Part shown: piece after piece, positions 26,556-35,037 of the stretch
Position numbering within the stretch: the first letter of the stretch is position 1
Layout of the letters: each line of letters starts with the position of its first letter
Assembly: GCA_038254545.1 (NCBI GenBank)
Contig: JBBSGB010000004.1
Span: forward strand, 62,001-126,000
Source of the DNA: CAHJXF01 sp038254545
GTDB lineage: Bacteria > Pseudomonadota > Gammaproteobacteria > Burkholderiales > Burkholderiaceae_D
DNA: 64,000 nt
Reading direction: 5' to 3'
Program-made: the position numbers and the translations under genes
Notes under the pieces: generated by a model
What the model was told of the DNA's origin: nothing
The model's database searches: none
What the model saw: the letters and a program-made list of their open reading frames with translations, nothing else

Positions 26556-27101
26556 ATGAGAAATATTCAAATACTCCTAAGTACCGTAATCACTTCGCTT
26601 TGTCTCATGGCCTCGGGAACCGCGTTGGCCACAACCAAAGCCGAATACAACGCGGCCAAGGACAAGGCCAAGTCCGAATACAAGATCGCCGATGACAAGT
26701 GCGGCGGCCTGTCCGGCAATGCCAAGGACATTTGCAAAGCCGAAGCCAAGGGTGCCCGCAAGAAGGCCGAAGCGAATGCCGAAGCCGAATACAAGAACAC
26801 GCCCAAGGCGCGCCAGGACGCCGCGATCGCTGCGGCCGATGCCGACTACGACGTTGCCAAGGAAAAATGCGACGACAAGGCCGGCAATGACAAGGACGTT
26901 TGCGTGAAGGAGGCCAAGGCCGTCCAGACCAAGGCCAAAGGCGACGCGAAGGCGATGCAGAAGTCCACGACGGCTCGCAACGACGCGGCCGAAGACACGC
27001 GTGACGCGAAGTACAAGGTCGCGATGGAAAAGTGCGATGCGCTCGCGGGCGACCCGAAGAATGCCTGCCAGAAGAACGTGAAGGCCAAGTACGGGAAGTA
27101 A
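26556..27101 (+). CDS. Secreted Lys/Ala-rich protein with three CX10C repeats
   Basis: 181 aa. A signal peptide (residues 1-25, ending SGTALA) is followed by a helical, Lys/Ala/Asp-rich body. Three repeats about 55 residues apart each carry two cysteines ten residues apart: C49/C60, C105/C116 and C160/C171, in the form KC..x.aGn.KD.C.KeAK. Each pair could form a disulfide clamping a helical hairpin. Similar proteins are sometimes named TolA-like, but there is no TolA domain. Role unknown. Confidence 0.8.
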   Translation: MRNIQILLSTVITSLCLMASGTALATTKAEYNAAKDKAKSEYKIADDKCGGLSGNAKDICKAEAKGARKKAEANAEAEYKNTPKARQDAAIAAADADYDVAKEKCDDKAGNDKDVCVKEAKAVQTKAKGDAKAMQKSTTARNDAAEDTRDAKYKVAMEKCDALAGDPKNACQKNVKAKYGK

Positions 27102-27130
27102 GACTGCGGCCCGCCTGCTCTCGTTTGACA

Positions 27131-27157
27131 AAGCTCCGGTCTCCGGAGCTTTTTTTT
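27131..27157 (+). terminator. Rho-independent terminator of the stress-gene block
   Basis: AGCTCCGG (27132-27139), loop TCT, CCGGAGCT (27143-27150), then a T-run to 27157. It lies 30 bp after the CX10C-repeat gene. Confidence 0.9.
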
Positions 27158-27172
27158 GCAAGGGCGCTCCCA

Positions 27173-27178
27173 TATAAT
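27173..27178 (+). promoter_or_regulatory. Candidate -10 element for the fmdB-DUF502-aspS unit
   Basis: A perfect TATAAT just after the terminator and 75 bp before fmdB. The -35 position falls in the terminator T-run and is poor. Confidence 0.4.
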
Positions 27179-27252
27179 CCACGCCTTTGCGCGGATCGGC
27201 CCCCGCAGACCACTTCCAGGACATCGCGCGAAATCGCGCGATGCTGCGCACC

Positions 27253-27693
27253 ATGCCCATCTACTCCTATCGTTGCGATGACTGCGAGCACGCGAAAGAC
27301 GTGCTCCAGAAAATTTCCGATCCGCCACCGGCCGTGTGCCCGTCGTGCGGGGCGGCCGCATTCCGCAAACAGGTCACGGCCGCTGGATTCCAACTCAAGG
27401 GATCGGGCTGGTACGTGACCGATTTCCGCAATCCATCCGCGGGCAAGGCGGCCGTGAAGGACAAAGGCGACAAGGATACCGGCGTGGCGGAGGCTGCGTC
27501 GAGCGCCGACAAACCCCCGTCAGGCGGCGATGCGAGCACGCCCGAGAAAGGCACCACGCCAGCGACCACCGCTGCATCGTCCGCAAGCGACAAGCCTGCC
27601 GCGAGCCCCGTGCCGAGCGATTCCTCGCGCAAGGCATCGAGCAATACGCCGAGCGCCGCCCCCGGCTCGTCGTCCGCATCGGCGTCCAGCTGA
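27253..27693 (+). CDS. FmdB-family zinc-ribbon protein with long low-complexity tail
   Basis: 146 aa. The N-terminal 55 residues are an FmdB zinc ribbon: MPIYSYRCDDCEH and CPSCGAAAF supply two CX2C pairs, then VTAAGFQLKGSGWYVTDF. The remaining 85 residues are Ala/Ser/Pro/Thr-rich and probably disordered. The start at 27253 matches the family MPIYxYxC; an in-frame ATG twelve bases upstream is possible. FmdB was first described as a putative regulator of formamidase; its true role is unclear. Confidence 0.9.
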   Translation: MPIYSYRCDDCEHAKDVLQKISDPPPAVCPSCGAAAFRKQVTAAGFQLKGSGWYVTDFRNPSAGKAAVKDKGDKDTGVAEAASSADKPPSGGDASTPEKGTTPATTAASSASDKPAASPVPSDSSRKASSNTPSAAPGSSSASASS

Positions 27694-27701
27694 TCGCGAC
27701 G

Positions 27702-28328
27702 ATGCTCAAGAAGTATTTCTTCACGGGGCTGCTGATCCTCGTTCCGCTCGCCATCACGCTCTGGGTCCTGAATCTGATCGTGACGACGATGGACCAGACG
27801 CTGCTGCTGTTGCCGGCGTCGATCCGCAACGAGGCGCCGTTCAACATTCCGGGAATGGGCGTGATCCTCACGCTCGCGATCGTGCTCGTCGTCGGCATAT
27901 TGGGCCGCAACTTCATCGGGCGGCGTCTGGTCGTCTGGTGGGAGGTTTTGCTGGCGCGCATTCCGATCGTCTCGACCATCTATTCGTCCGTCAAGCAGGT
28001 GTCCGATACCCTGTTTTCGCCCTCGGGCCAGGCCTTTCGCAAAGCCGTGCTGGTCGAGTTCCCACGCCAGGGCGTATGGACCGTGGGCTTCGTCGTGGGA
28101 AATCCCGGTGCGCCGTTGCAGCGACCGCTGACCGGCGAGCACGCGAGCGTCTATGTGCCGACCGCGCCCAATCCCACGTCCGGCTACATCCTCATCGTTC
28201 CGATCGAGCAGATCGTCGATCTGGACATCAGCGTGGACGAAGCGCTCAAGTTCGTCGTTTCGATGGGCGTGGTGGCGCCCGGTGCGCGCGTAGCATCAAC
28301 AACGGTCGTCGCACCCGCGCCCACCTGA
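27702..28328 (+). CDS. DUF502 family membrane protein
   Basis: 208 aa with two N-terminal transmembrane helices (about 5-27 and 50-75). A cytoplasmic or periplasmic domain follows, with the DUF502 features RIPIVSTIYSSVKQVSDTL, VLVEFPRQGVWTVGFVVG and VYVPTAPNPTSGYILIVP. The ATG follows the fmdB stop by eight bases and aspS begins 13 bases after its end. fmdB-DUF502-aspS is an arrangement I recognise from betaproteobacteria. Function not established. Confidence 0.93.
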   Translation: MLKKYFFTGLLILVPLAITLWVLNLIVTTMDQTLLLLPASIRNEAPFNIPGMGVILTLAIVLVVGILGRNFIGRRLVVWWEVLLARIPIVSTIYSSVKQVSDTLFSPSGQAFRKAVLVEFPRQGVWTVGFVVGNPGAPLQRPLTGEHASVYVPTAPNPTSGYILIVPIEQIVDLDISVDEALKFVVSMGVVAPGARVASTTVVAPAPT

Positions 28329-28341
28329 TTCCGGAGTTCTC

Positions 28342-30204
28342 ATGCGTACCCACTATTGCGGTCTGGTCACCGCACAAGCGCTAGGCCAACCCGTTGTTCT
28401 ATACGGCTGGGTTCATCGCCGGCGCGATCATGGCGGAGTCATCTTCATCGACCTGCGCGATCGCGAAGGCATCGCCCAGATCGTCTGCGACCCTGATCGC
28501 GCCGAAACTTTTGCGATCGCCGAATCGCTGCGCAACGAGTTCTGTGTGATGGTCAAAGGCGTGGTTCGGGCACGACCGGAAGGTACTGCCAATGCGGCGA
28601 TGAAGTCGGGCGCAATCGAAGTGCTCGCCCACGAGATCGAGGTGCTCAACGCCTCCGTGACGCCGCCCTTCCAGCTCGATGACGAAAACCTCTCGGAGAC
28701 CACGCGCCTCACGCATCGCGTGCTCGACCTGCGCCGACCGATGATGCAGAAGAACCTGATGCTGCGTTATCGCGTCGCGATGGAGGTGCGCAGATATCTC
28801 GATACCGAAGGCTTCATCGACATCGAGACGCCGATGCTGACCAAGAGCACACCCGAAGGCGCGCGCGACTACCTGGTGCCCAGCCGCGTCAACCCGGGCA
28901 TGTTCTTCGCGCTGCCGCAGTCGCCGCAACTGTTCAAGCAATTGCTGATGGTGGCCGGGTTCGATCGCTACTATCAGATCGTCAAGTGCTTTCGCGACGA
29001 AGACCTACGCGCGGACCGTCAACCCGAGTTCACGCAGATCGACTGCGAGACCTCGTTCCTCAACGAGACCGACATCCGCGCCATCTTCGAGACGATGACG
29101 CGCCACGTGTTCAAGACCGTGATGGATGTCGAGCTCCCGCCGTTTCCGGTGATGCCGCACGCGGTAGCGATGGCGCGCTTCGGATCGGACAAGCCCGATC
29201 TGCGCGTCAAGCTCGAATTCACCGAACTGACCGACGCGATGCGCGACGTGGACTTCAAGGTGTTCGCCGCGGCGGCCAGCAGCGACGGCGGCCGCGTGGT
29301 CGCACTTCGCATTCCCGGCGGCGGCGCCACCAACGGCGGCTTCCCGCGGTCGGAGATCGATGCCTATACGCAGTTCGTCGCCATCTATGGCGCCAAGGGT
29401 CTGGCGTACATCAAGGTCAACGATCTTTCGCAGGGCGATCTGCGCGCGGGCCTGCAATCGCCGATCGTCAAGAACATTCACGACGCCGCGTTGAAGACGA
29501 TCATCGAGCGCACCGGGGCAAGAGACGGCGATCTGATCTTCTTCGGCGCCGATCGCGCCAAGGTGGTCAACGATGCGATGGGCGCGCTGCGCGTGAAGAT
29601 CGGCCATTCGGAATTCGGCAAGCGGACCGGGCTCTTCGAAGCCGGCTGGTGTCCGCTGTGGGTCGTCGATTTCCCGATGTTCGAATACGACGAGGGCGAG
29701 GGCCGCTTCACTGCTGCCCACCATCCCTTCACCGCACCGAAAGATGGCGACGAGAACTTCCTCGCGACCGATCCCGCACGCTGCACCGCCAAGGCCTATG
29801 ATCTGGTGCTCAACGGCTGGGAGATCGGCGGCGGCTCGGTCCGTATCCATCGCGAAGACGTGCAGAGCAAGGTGTTCCGCGCGCTCAAGATCGACGCCGA
29901 GGAAGCGCAGGAAAAATTCGGCTTCCTGCTCGATGCGTTGCGCTACGGCGCGCCTCCGCACGGCGGCATCGCCTTCGGTCTCGATCGCCTGGTGACGATG
30001 ATGGCCGGCGCCGAGTCGATCCGCGACGTGATCGCGTTCCCGAAGACGCAGCGCGCGCAAGACCTCCTGACCGAGGCGCCCAGCGCAGTCGATGAGCGCC
30101 AGTTGCGCGAACTGCATATCCGGCTGCGCACCAGCGAGCGCACATCTGCGACGGCGAGCGGCGGCGATGGCGACGTCGAGAATACGGAGCAGCGTGCGGC
30201 CTGA
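28342..30204 (+). CDS. aspS: Aspartyl-tRNA synthetase (bacterial type)
   Basis: Class II synthetase charging tRNA-Asp, possibly also tRNA-Asn. 620 aa: N-terminal OB anticodon domain (GWVHRRRDHGGVIFIDLRDREG), then class II motif 2 (CFRDEDLRADRQPEFTQID), an inserted bacterial GAD domain, and motif 3 (GGIAFGLDRLVTMMAG). GGAG eight bases upstream supports the ATG. Discriminating versus non-discriminating type cannot be settled here because no gatCAB is in the window. The C-terminal 25 residues are Ser/Thr/Gly-rich. Confidence 0.98.
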   Translation: MRTHYCGLVTAQALGQPVVLYGWVHRRRDHGGVIFIDLRDREGIAQIVCDPDRAETFAIAESLRNEFCVMVKGVVRARPEGTANAAMKSGAIEVLAHEIEVLNASVTPPFQLDDENLSETTRLTHRVLDLRRPMMQKNLMLRYRVAMEVRRYLDTEGFIDIETPMLTKSTPEGARDYLVPSRVNPGMFFALPQSPQLFKQLLMVAGFDRYYQIVKCFRDEDLRADRQPEFTQIDCETSFLNETDIRAIFETMTRHVFKTVMDVELPPFPVMPHAVAMARFGSDKPDLRVKLEFTELTDAMRDVDFKVFAAAASSDGGRVVALRIPGGGATNGGFPRSEIDAYTQFVAIYGAKGLAYIKVNDLSQGDLRAGLQSPIVKNIHDAALKTIIERTGARDGDLIFFGADRAKVVNDAMGALRVKIGHSEFGKRTGLFEAGWCPLWVVDFPMFEYDEGEGRFTAAHHPFTAPKDGDENFLATDPARCTAKAYDLVLNGWEIGGGSVRIHREDVQSKVFRALKIDAEEAQEKFGFLLDALRYGAPPHGGIAFGLDRLVTMMAGAESIRDVIAFPKTQRAQDLLTEAPSAVDERQLRELHIRLRTSERTSATASGGDGDVENTEQRAA

Positions 30205-30261
30205 GTCGTCGCGACCGTCGATCGCATCGCGCACACAGACCGTATCGCGCACCGACGACGC

Positions 30262-31185
30262 ATGACACGCGCGACGCGACGCGCCTTTCCCGCGGCCGTG
30301 CTGGTGGCCCTCGTCATCGCCGCGCTTGCCTTGGGTGGCGCGGCCTGGTGGTTCAACGCGCGAACCCGTCCCGATGCTGTTTCGAACCGCGTCGTCGCAC
30401 AACTCGTCGAGCGCCATCCGGGCGCGAGCGTCGCAACACTCGGCCATGCGCTGCTGCGCGTCACGATGCCCTCGGGCCTCTACATCGACGCGCGCCTCGA
30501 ACCGACGATTCAGAAGTGTCGCGACGATCGCTTCGATTGCTCGAACGCGATCGATCGTATCGTCGCGGACGTCGAGCGTGCAGGGCTCCTGTCGGCCAGG
30601 CCGCGGCTGGCCGATCTTCGCGCGAGGGTCATCGGCGAAAGCTCACCGGGCTTTCGCTTCGGCTTCGTGACCGAGCCGCTGATCGGCGCGCTGGAAGTGC
30701 GCTATGCGCTGGTCGCGGGCGCAGCCTCCACGTTCGTCACGTCGACCATCGCCGATCGCCTCGGCGTCGATCGCGCGCAGTTGAGACAGGCCGCCCTTAT
30801 GAACCTCGCGGCCGAAGGCGAGGCGCGCGCCGAACTGCTGTCCGATAGCCCGGGCGTCTATCGCGTGATCTCGAACGACGATGCCGTCGCCGATCTGCTC
30901 GACGCGGCTCGCATGCAAAAGCTTGCGACGCTGGTCGGATCGAACCGCCTCTATTGCGCCGTGCCCGAACGCGGGGTGCTCCTGCTCGTGCGCGCCGATG
31001 CCGCGGGAAAGCAGGCGCTGATCCAGCGCGCCCGCTCGCGCAGCGGTCGAACGCTGGGTAGAGAACGGGATGACGCACGACCTGGTGCGGAACCCGGCGG
31101 GCGATCCGGCCAATCGGAACTGTTCGTCTATGACAAGGGCGCACCCGAAGGCCAAGCGCTGTCCATGGCCGGAACCGGCCCCTGA
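30262..31185 (+). CDS. DUF1444-like membrane-anchored protein
   Basis: 307 aa. A single N-terminal transmembrane helix (about 11-31) is followed by a region resembling DUF1444/YtpQ: VERHPGASVATLGHALLRVTMPSG, then PLIGALEVRYALVAG...STIADRLGVDRAQLRQAALMNL. The last 60 residues are Arg/Gly/Pro-rich without similarity. Assignment is by pattern only. It sits between aspS and nudB, seven bases from nudB, so it may be cotranscribed with that set. Function unknown. Confidence 0.65.
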   Translation: MTRATRRAFPAAVLVALVIAALALGGAAWWFNARTRPDAVSNRVVAQLVERHPGASVATLGHALLRVTMPSGLYIDARLEPTIQKCRDDRFDCSNAIDRIVADVERAGLLSARPRLADLRARVIGESSPGFRFGFVTEPLIGALEVRYALVAGAASTFVTSTIADRLGVDRAQLRQAALMNLAAEGEARAELLSDSPGVYRVISNDDAVADLLDAARMQKLATLVGSNRLYCAVPERGVLLLVRADAAGKQALIQRARSRSGRTLGRERDDARPGAEPGGRSGQSELFVYDKGAPEGQALSMAGTGP

Positions 31186-31191
31186 TCACGC

Positions 31192-31674
31192 ATGAATGAG
31201 CCCTACAAGATCCCGCGATCGGTCCTCGTCGTGATTCACACGCACGATCTGCACGTGCTGCTGCTCGAACGCGCCGACCGCGCCGACCACTGGCAGTCGG
31301 TGACCGGCAGCGTCGATGCGCCAGCCGAGCCGCTACGCCAGGCCGCGATTCGCGAGGTCGCCGAAGAGACCGGCATCGCGGCCGATCGCGACGGCGCGCT
31401 GGTCGATTGGAACCATGCGATCGAATACGATATCTATCCCCACTGGAGGCATCGCTATGCCCCCGGCGTCATGCGCAATCAGGAGCACTGGTTCGGTCTC
31501 GCATTGCCTGACGACTTTCCTTCTCGCGAGGCGGTGCGCGTTGCCCCTCGCGAACATTTGCAATACGCTTGGCTCCCCTTTCGAGAGGCAGCCGCGCGGT
31601 GCTTCTCGCCGAGCAACGCCGAAGCCATTCTTCAGTTGCCGCGACGATGCAAGACGACCGCAAGATTCCCATGA
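31192..31674 (+). CDS. nudB: Dihydroneopterin triphosphate diphosphatase (Nudix)
   Basis: Removes pyrophosphate from dihydroneopterin triphosphate in folate synthesis. 160 aa. The N-terminus KIPRSVLVVIHTHDLHVLLLERAD and WQSVTGS match NudB. The Nudix helix is REVAEETGI; the preceding Gly-to-Arg segment is one residue longer than the standard box, a form I believe is common in betaproteobacterial NudB. Its stop overlaps the next ATG by four bases. Confidence 0.9.
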   Translation: MNEPYKIPRSVLVVIHTHDLHVLLLERADRADHWQSVTGSVDAPAEPLRQAAIREVAEETGIAADRDGALVDWNHAIEYDIYPHWRHRYAPGVMRNQEHWFGLALPDDFPSREAVRVAPREHLQYAWLPFREAAARCFSPSNAEAILQLPRRCKTTARFP

Positions 31675-32723
31675 CCAATGACGCCGCAGGCGATGCCGCG
31701 AGTGCCACCGCGGCGGATGCGCTGGTGCAGGAGCGCGATGCATCGCTCGCCGTATCCGACGAAACGGTTCCGCAGTCCGCAACGCGCTTGCGCATCGCGA
31801 CCTACAACATCCACAAGGGTGTCTCCGCGATGTCGCGCAAGAATCGCATCCACGATCTGCGCTTGGGACTGCACGCGCTCGAAGCCGACCTCGTGTTCCT
31901 TCAGGAAGTGCAGGGGCGCAACGACCAGCACGCCGAGCGTTTCGACAACTGGCCCGAGGTCGCGCAGCACACGTTCCTTGCCGGCGATCGCTGGGCGCAG
32001 ACCGCCTATGGCCGCAACTCGGTGCGCACCGATGGCGACCACGGCAACGCGCTCCTGTCGCGCTTTCCGCTGATCGCGCACGAGAACATCGACATCTCGG
32101 ATCACCGCTTCGAGTCGCGCGGCCTGCTGCATGGCGAGTTCGAAGTCGACGGCGTGCGCGTGCATTGCATCTGCGCGCATCTCGGCCTGTTCGAAGAAAG
32201 CCGCGTGCGCCAGGCCGACGCGATGATCGCGCGCATCCGCTCGCACGTTCCCAACGATGCCCCACTGGTGATCGCGGGCGACTTCAACGACTGGCGGCAT
32301 CGCCTGGGCCGGCGATTGGTCGAAAGCCTGGGCGTGCGCGAAGTGTTCTCGTCAATGGAGACTAGCACCGAGAGACGCAGTGCGGCGCTAGCGCGGCGTG
32401 CGACCGGCTATGTGCAAAAGCACGGTGCCCGCATCGGCGACACGATCGCTGCGCCGTTCACTGCGAAGTCCGCTGCGAAGTCCGCCGCAAAATCGGCCGC
32501 GGCCGGCACCTCTGCGAAAGTCGCGGCGGAGTCTGCGGCGACTTCAGCCCGCATAGCGGCCCCCGCGCGCACCTACCCCGCCGGCTTCCCGCTGCTGCGC
32601 CTCGATCGCGTGTATGTGCGCGGCTTCAAGATCGCGTCGGCGCAGGTCCTTACCGGCCCCGCGTGGCGCAAGCTCTCCGACCATGCGCCCATCCTGGCGG
32701 AGCTCGTCTTCGATCCGCAGTGA
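31671..32723 (+). CDS. Endonuclease/exonuclease/phosphatase family protein (YbhP-like) with Ala/Lys/Ser insert
   Basis: 350 aa. EEP-fold metal-dependent phosphohydrolase motifs are present: IATYNIHKG, LVFLQEVQ, HLGLFEESR, IAGDFNDW and LSDHAPI. An insert of about 40 residues (TAKSAAKSAAKSAAAGTSAK and following) lies between GDFNDW and the final SDH motif, encoded by 12-bp repeats at about 32455-32570. The ATG at 31671 overlaps the nudB stop (ATGA). Pairing with clsB downstream parallels E. coli ybhP-clsB, which suggests a phospholipid-related role. Confidence 0.88.
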   Translation: MTNDAAGDAASATAADALVQERDASLAVSDETVPQSATRLRIATYNIHKGVSAMSRKNRIHDLRLGLHALEADLVFLQEVQGRNDQHAERFDNWPEVAQHTFLAGDRWAQTAYGRNSVRTDGDHGNALLSRFPLIAHENIDISDHRFESRGLLHGEFEVDGVRVHCICAHLGLFEESRVRQADAMIARIRSHVPNDAPLVIAGDFNDWRHRLGRRLVESLGVREVFSSMETSTERRSAALARRATGYVQKHGARIGDTIAAPFTAKSAAKSAAKSAAAGTSAKVAAESAATSARIAAPARTYPAGFPLLRLDRVYVRGFKIASAQVLTGPAWRKLSDHAPILAELVFDPQ

Positions 32724-33928
32724 AGTTCGAAGACGGCAATCGCGTCGAGCTGTTGTGCGGTGGCGGCGAGTTTTTCCCGGCATTGATCGCCGCCGTCGAG
32801 AACGCTGAAAAAGAGGTCTATCTTGAAACCTACATCTATAACGACGACGACACCGGCCGGCGAGTGACCGAGGCGCTCGCAGCCGCCGCGCGCCGCAAGG
32901 TCATGGTGCGTGTGTCGGTCGATGGCTTCGGCTCGGCCAACCTCGCGCAACCGATTTACAAGGCGCTCGAAGACGCCGGCGTCGAGATCGTGGTGTTCCG
33001 TCCCGAATACGCGTTCTGGAAAAGCGGCCTGAAATTCTTCTCGCGCGAGCGGCTGCGGCGCCTGCATCGAAAGCTCGCGATGATCGATCGCAAACTCGTG
33101 TTCTGCGGCGGCATCAACATCGTCGATGACCTGGCCGATCCCAATCGTGGCCCGCTCGAGGCGCCACGCTTCGATTTCACCGCGCGCGTGGAGGGCCCGA
33201 TCGTCGGACCGATCTCGGCCTACATGCTCAATCAATGGCTGCGCCTGGACTGGAAGCGGATCGCGAGCAAGCACGGGGAGCTGCAACGTGCGATCGACAC
33301 CTGGTTGTCGCGGCGCGAATGGGCCAACCCTCATCCCGACGGCGGCAACGTCCGCGTGGCTTTTCTCACGCGCGACAACCTGCGCAATCGGCGCAGCATC
33401 GAGCGCGCCTATCTGGTGGCGATCAAGCTGGCGAAAAAGGAAATCATTCTTTGCAATGCCTATTACTTCCCGGGCCGCCGCTTTCGCAAGACCTTGATCG
33501 CCGCGGCCCAACGCGGCGTACGCGTGCGCCTGCTCTTGCAGGGGCGATCGGAGTATCCGATTCAGCACTACGCCAGCCAGGTCTTGTATGCCGAGTTGTT
33601 GGCTGCCGGCATCGAGATTCACGAATACACGCGCGGCTTTCTTCACGCGAAGGTCGGCGTGGTCGATGGTGGATGGGCAACGGTCGGTTCATCGAACATC
33701 GATCCGTTCAGCCTCTTCCTCGCGCGCGAGGCCAACATCGTGGTGCTCAACGAGGCATTCGCGGGCCCCTTGCGCGCGAGGCTCGAAGAGGCGATCGCGC
33801 ACGACGCCACGCCGGTCCAGGCCGAGCGGCTGATCAAGAGCGGCATCGCCGCGCGTGCTCTCCACGCGCTGTCCTACGCTGCCTTGCGCTTTGCCGTCTA
33901 TATCAGCGGGCATGCCAATCAATATTGA
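32720..33928 (+). CDS. clsB: Cardiolipin synthase B
   Basis: Phospholipase D-superfamily enzyme making cardiolipin. 402 aa from GTG at 32720, overlapping the EEP stop by four bases (GTGA). Two HKD motifs are visible: HRKLAMID (His116, Lys118, Asp123) and HAKVGVVD in the second half, with GSSNIDPFS after it. No N-terminal membrane spans, which is the ClsB rather than ClsA form. The C-terminus contains a hydrophobic region (ALSYAALRFAVYI). Confidence 0.92.
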   Translation: MKFEDGNRVELLCGGGEFFPALIAAVENAEKEVYLETYIYNDDDTGRRVTEALAAAARRKVMVRVSVDGFGSANLAQPIYKALEDAGVEIVVFRPEYAFWKSGLKFFSRERLRRLHRKLAMIDRKLVFCGGINIVDDLADPNRGPLEAPRFDFTARVEGPIVGPISAYMLNQWLRLDWKRIASKHGELQRAIDTWLSRREWANPHPDGGNVRVAFLTRDNLRNRRSIERAYLVAIKLAKKEIILCNAYYFPGRRFRKTLIAAAQRGVRVRLLLQGRSEYPIQHYASQVLYAELLAAGIEIHEYTRGFLHAKVGVVDGGWATVGSSNIDPFSLFLAREANIVVLNEAFAGPLRARLEEAIAHDATPVQAERLIKSGIAARALHALSYAALRFAVYISGHANQY

Positions 33929-35012
33929 GGATCCTTCAAGTCACGCGGGTCGGATCGCGCCGCCTCGGGCGTGCAGCGACGATCTCGTCGTGCTGAGACC
34001 GCAAGGTCTCTATTGCCCGGCCGGCGATTTCTACATCGACCCGTGGCGGCCGGTCGATCGCGCCGTGATCACGCACGCGCACGCCGACCACGCGCGCATC
34101 GGACACGGTCACTATCTTGCGGCGGCGCCTGGCGAAGGCGTACTGCGCGCGCGTCTGGGCGCGATCGATCTGCAGACCCTGCCGTATGGCGAGGCGGTGG
34201 TGCACAACGGCGTGCGCGTGTCACTGCATCCCGCCGGGCACGTGCTCGGGTCCGCGCAAATTCGTCTCGAGCACGAGGGCCGCGTGTGGGTCGCCTCGGG
34301 CGACTACAAGTTCATGCAGGGGGACGATGTCGACCCAACCTGCACGCCGTTCGAGCCGGTGCGTTGCGACGTGTTCATCACCGAATCGACCTTCGGCTTG
34401 CCGATCTATCGCTGGTCGCCTCAGCGTGAAATCTTCGCGGGCATCGATAGCTGGTGGCGGGGCAATGCCGACAACGATCGCGCGTCCGTGCTGTTCTGCT
34501 ATGCGTTCGGCAAGGCGCAACGCGTGCTTGCAGGCGTGGATGCGACGATCGGCCCGATCTTCTGCCACGGTGCGATCGAGCCGCTCAATCGGGCCTATCG
34601 CGACGCAGGCGTGGGGTTGCCGCCGACCACGCTGGTCTCCGAGGTCGCCGATAAGACCCGCTTTCGGAAAGGCCTGGTGCTTGCGCCGCCATCGGCCGCG
34701 GGCTCGACGTGGATGCGACGCTTTGGCGAATACAGCGACGCGTTCGCGTCCGGGTGGATGCTGTTGCGCGGGGCGCGGCGCAGGCGCGGCGTGGATCGTG
34801 GCTTCGTACTATCGGATCACGCGGACTGGCCGGGCCTGCAGGCCGCCATCGCCGCGAGTTGTGCCAACCGCGTCATCGTCACGCACGGCGATGTGGCGGT
34901 GATGGTGCGATGGTCGAACGAGAGCGGCCTCGAGGCCGAGGCGTTCGAAACCGAGTACGGCGATGAGACCGAGGCGGTGGAAGATTTGAAAGCGCCGCAG
35001 GCCGCGACGTGA
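33912..35012 (+). CDS. Ligase-associated DNA exonuclease (metallo-beta-lactamase fold)
   Basis: 366 aa from the ATG at 33912, overlapping clsB by 17 bases. The MBL/beta-CASP-like nuclease signature is THAHADHAR (His55, His57, Asp59, His60), with HPAGHVLGSAQ, ASGDYKF, ITESTFGLP and the late LSDHADWPGL. This matches the family of exonucleases encoded beside ATP-dependent ligases and an Lhr-like helicase. Predicted to process DNA ends before ligation (inference). The ligase lies 1.4 kb downstream, beyond a reversed gene. Confidence 0.9.
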   Translation: MPINIEDPSSHAGRIAPPRACSDDLVVLRPQGLYCPAGDFYIDPWRPVDRAVITHAHADHARIGHGHYLAAAPGEGVLRARLGAIDLQTLPYGEAVVHNGVRVSLHPAGHVLGSAQIRLEHEGRVWVASGDYKFMQGDDVDPTCTPFEPVRCDVFITESTFGLPIYRWSPQREIFAGIDSWWRGNADNDRASVLFCYAFGKAQRVLAGVDATIGPIFCHGAIEPLNRAYRDAGVGLPPTTLVSEVADKTRFRKGLVLAPPSAAGSTWMRRFGEYSDAFASGWMLLRGARRRRGVDRGFVLSDHADWPGLQAAIAASCANRVIVTHGDVAVMVRWSNESGLEAEAFETEYGDETEAVEDLKAPQAAT

Positions 35013-35037
35013 TCCTCGCGTTCAGTTGCGACATGGG

